NCBI GenBank assembly: GCA_023395575.1
Contig: JAEWZA010000332.1
Coordinates: 1 to 14,522 of the forward strand
Reading direction: 5' to 3'
DNA length: 14,522 nucleotides
Source: Bacillota bacterium
GTDB lineage: Bacteria > Bacillota > Clostridia > Acetivibrionales > DSM-1351
In this document: one piece after another, positions 12,452 to 14,522 of the stretch
How the letters are laid out: every line of letters starts with the position of its first letter
Numbering within the stretch: position 1 is the first letter of the stretch
Position numbers and translations under genes: made by a program
Notes under the pieces: generated by a model
Database searches by the model: none
Seen by the model: the letters and a program-made list of their open reading frames with translations, nothing else
What the model was told of the DNA's origin: nothing

Positions 12452-14094
12452 CTAAGCAGCTGCAGAATAGCTTGAGGTTGCTGGTTGGCTTGAGCTATCA
12501 TAGCAGAAGAAGCCTGAGCTAAGAGGTTGTTTTTTGTAAATACTAGCATCTCTTTGGCTATATCTGCGTCACGAATACGAGATTCGCTGGCAGTCAAGTT
12601 TTCTGCACTATTCTCTGCTACTGAAAGTGCCTTCTCAAGACGGTTCTGTAATGCACCAAAATTTGCTCTTGTGTGAGAGACACTATTTATTGCATTATCA
12701 AAGGTATCAATAGCGGTACTAGCTTTTTTAACAACATCAACATTTGATAATCCCAAGGTTGTACTTCGTATATCAGCTAATGTTATATTCAGTACATTTC
12801 CAGTATTGGCTCCGGATTGAATCTGTAAACTTGATAAAGTACTTGGTGTTAAATTTGGCCATATTTCACTAAATCCTGCAAGTGGATTATCTGTAAAGTT
12901 GACAGTATCTGATATTACACTTTCAGCATTTAAAGCAGCTCCACCATCAGCATCTAAACCGCCTATTGCACCAGTATCGGCATTAGTTAGATTCAAACCA
13001 GCCAAAAAGGCAGCTCCGTTAGCACTAAAATCAGCAGTAAAGTCTGCTAGGCTGGTAAAAGCTCCTGAAGATGCGTTTGTAAGTGCTTCATCAAGTGTAC
13101 TTGTTGGATTATTGCTCAGATATGCCATGATATCCTTTATTCCATTGCCGCCATTTGCCTTTATTTGACTATGCATATAACGAACGGCTCCATAGCCAGC
13201 AGAATAGTCAATTGAGGTGTTTTCCCAACTGGCAAGCTCGCTGACCACTGACGCAAAATTAGTTCCTCCAGCAGAATCAGCAAAAAGTCTTTCATCTGCA
13301 CCATGAATGAATTCTGCAGTGCCTTCCTTAAACCAGCTTGGTAGAGCACCAAAGTTCATCGTACGTCCCATAACAGCATGAACTAACTCATGGGCAATAA
13401 TACGGTCGTTGTAATAAGGAGCTGTACCACCATTTGGCAAAGTAGCAGGAACAAAGTCGCTAACATCAATATGTAGCTGTTGATTAATGGCTTTTCCTGA
13501 ACCATCCAGATTGTAAGATACAGCAGCCAGGTAAGATTGGGGTGTCTGATCTAAAACAACCTGCAAGCTTTGACCATCTGATGAAAGTCCATATTCAGAA
13601 AGAATACGTGCTTCGGCTTGCTCCATCCAGGCACTTTTCAATGCTATAATAATTTGATTGTCAACATCGCTTGATTGAGGAACATTCAAAAGTTTAAGAG
13701 TATTAAACTCTGTATGATTTGCTATTCGGTCTATATCAGATATAATTTGAGCTGCTTCATCTTGAACCATTCTTTTATCAGATTCAGTTAGTGTTCCATT
13801 TGCTGCTTGAATGGAAAGCTCTCTACCCCTTTGGAGTAATGAATGTACTTCGTTTAAAGCGCCATCGGCTACTTGTATAAGAGATATACCATCTTGAATA
13901 TTATTGCTGCTACGATTTAATCCTCGTATTTGTGCCCGCATTTTTTCAGATATAGACAATCCGGCCGCATCATCAGAGGCTGAATTAATTCTCAAGCCTG
14001 AGGATAATTTGCTTAAGGATTTTTGTGTATTCGTATTATTAATACCATTAGTACGATTGGCATTTATAGAACTAATATTGTTGTTTATTCTCAT
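12442..14094 (-). CDS. Flagellin with inserted HExxH metallopeptidase domain (flagellinolysin type)
   Basis: A 550-residue flagellin. Residues 1-137 are a classic D0/D1 (MRINNNISSINANRT, LSSGLRINSASDDAAGLSIS). Residues about 416-550 are the matching C-terminal D1/D0, with RIRDADIAKEM near 506-516 and LLAQASSAMIAQANQQP at 524-540, ending QLLRAG. The hypervariable middle, about 138-415, is a gluzincin-like zinc peptidase. It has HELVH at 235-239 (His235, His239 as ligands, Glu236 as catalytic base) and WFKEGTAEF at 254-262, with Glu257 the likely third ligand. This is the architecture of flagellinolysin, described from Clostridium haemolyticum, where filaments themselves carry protease activity. 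I see no cysteine, as usual for flagellins. AGGGGGTG precedes the ATG by 7 nt, and a sigma-28-like promoter lies upstream. No other flagellar gene is in the window. Substrate specificity is unknown. Confidence 0.95.
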   Translation of the reverse strand: MRINNNISSINANRTNGINNTNTQKSLSKLSSGLRINSASDDAAGLSISEKMRAQIRGLNRSSNNIQDGISLIQVADGALNEVHSLLQRGRELSIQAANGTLTESDKRMVQDEAAQIISDIDRIANHTEFNTLKLLNVPQSSDVDNQIIIALKSAWMEQAEARILSEYGLSSDGQSLQVVLDQTPQSYLAAVSYNLDGSGKAINQQLHIDVSDFVPATLPNGGTAPYYNDRIIAHELVHAVMGRTMNFGALPSWFKEGTAEFIHGADERLFADSAGGTNFASVVSELASWENTSIDYSAGYGAVRYMHSQIKANGGNGIKDIMAYLSNNPTSTLDEALTNASSGAFTSLADFTADFSANGAAFLAGLNLTNADTGAIGGLDADGGAALNAESVISDTVNFTDNPLAGFSEIWPNLTPSTLSSLQIQSGANTGNVLNITLADIRSTTLGLSNVDVVKKASTAIDTFDNAINSVSHTRANFGALQNRLEKALSVAENSAENLTASESRIRDADIAKEMLVFTKNNLLAQASSAMIAQANQQPQAILQLLRAG

Positions 14095-14134
14095 ATGTTC
14101 ACCCCCTTGCCGAATAATTCTAAGTTACAATAAT

Positions 14135-14161
14135 TTATCGGTAAAAAGGAACAGAGAATTA
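14135..14161 (-). promoter_or_regulatory. Sigma-28 (SigD/FliA)-type promoter of the proteolytic flagellin
   Basis: On the minus strand, TAAT (14161-14158), a 15-bp spacer, then ACCGATAA (14142-14135). This closely matches the SigD consensus TAAA-N15-GCCGATAA, with one mismatch in each element. It lies about 40 bp before the flagellin start, the usual place for late flagellar genes. Confidence 0.75.
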
Positions 14162-14266
14162 ATAAATCAGTTAGCTTTATTTACTTGAACTATGTGGAAA
14201 TGAAGGGATATGACTCTTTTTATGTATATTTAATATAGCCAAGATGTTTACTATTTTAGTATAATA

Positions 14267-14323
14267 ACTCAACCTTTCCAGTGATAAGTTTAAACACCTA
14301 CAATTCAACTGGGAAAGTTGAGT
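14267..14323. repeat. Long imperfect inverted repeat upstream of the flagellin gene
   Basis: ACTCAACCTTTCCAGT at 14267-14282 and ACTGGGAAAGTTGAGT at 14308-14323 form an almost perfect 16-bp stem (one shifted C) with a 25-nt loop. Neither flank is T-rich. It may end a transcript entering from beyond the window or be a small RNA or protein-binding site. Confidence 0.45.
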
Positions 14324-14522
14324 ATAGTAATTAGTATTTAGGAGAGTTAACTAAGCCATTATTTTTTTTAATGTGTATTTCAGAAAATTGAACACAATAG
14401 ATGATAATTAAATTTAATCATAGCTTTAAGATGTAATATAATTACGTTCAAAGATGCGGCTTTACATATTATTGGATATAATAGTAATATAAATTATCTT
14501 GTAATACTAGTTTATTTTGAAC
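14324..14522. other. AT-rich right end of window
   Basis: About 200 bp of AT-rich sequence with no supportable gene, promoter or repeat beyond short AT palindromes. It forms the end of the ~430-bp region upstream of the flagellin. Confidence 0.4.

Noticed and set aside
12899..14188. ORFs of 63-94 residues in other frames over the flagellin gene
   Set aside because: Shadows of the flagellinolysin-type gene, whose frame carries full flagellin ends and the HELVH motif.

Overview
The window is AT-rich DNA with strong GGAGG-type ribosome binding sites, a T-box leader and Gram-positive style regulators. It looks like a chromosomal segment of a low-GC anaerobic Firmicute, most likely a Clostridia member (a cellulolytic Clostridium/Ruminiclostridium-type genome is my guess from gene content and order, not a proven assignment). 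No rRNA, tRNA, insertion sequence, CRISPR array or clear prophage was seen.

Layout. 1-1145: 5'-truncated rhomboid intramembrane protease with a C-terminal TPR-like tail, ended by a strong hairpin. 1347-3070: vitamin B6 module. pdxS and pdxT (PLP synthase) lie on the minus strand, divergent from a MocR-type GntR/aminotransferase regulator (pdxR); the shared control region carries three copies of an ATACAATT box set on one face of the helix. 4481-4987: small protein-kinase-like protein of unknown role. 5154-5306: possible 50-residue membrane protein. 5346-5847: good promoter and an isoleucine T-box (specifier ATC, T-box motif, terminator) controlling ileS (5990-8782). 9026-10156: aroB, with an unusual hairpin spanning its start region. 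10664-10978: small DUF5665-type membrane protein. 11062-11302: a 93-94 bp tandem leader array with alternating Shine-Dalgarno and anti-Shine-Dalgarno segments in front of a YteA-type TraR/DksA zinc-finger gene (11303-11935). 12056-12292: small zinc-ribbon protein with a basic Lys/Ser/Thr/Ala tail. 12442-14094: flagellin whose variable middle is replaced by an HExxH metallopeptidase, preceded by a sigma-28-like promoter.

How it works together. The B6 genes form a self-contained unit: PdxS and PdxT make PLP, and the PLP-binding PdxR probably senses it and acts at the shared boxes. ileS is tuned by uncharged tRNA-Ile. aroB, the DUF5665 gene and the yteA-like gene appear to be separate transcription units, since strong hairpins separate them. 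The proteolytic flagellin stands alone, with no other motility gene in view, and would be transcribed with the motility regulon through its own promoter.

The most notable items are the flagellinolysin-type gene (a described family, here with its own sigma-28-like promoter), the tandem SD/anti-SD leader array (I recognise no named RNA class in it), the phased PdxR boxes and the hairpin-bridged aroB start. Four gene starts were judged: pdxR, ileS and the yteA-like gene were moved downstream on ribosome-binding-site evidence, and aroB is left open.
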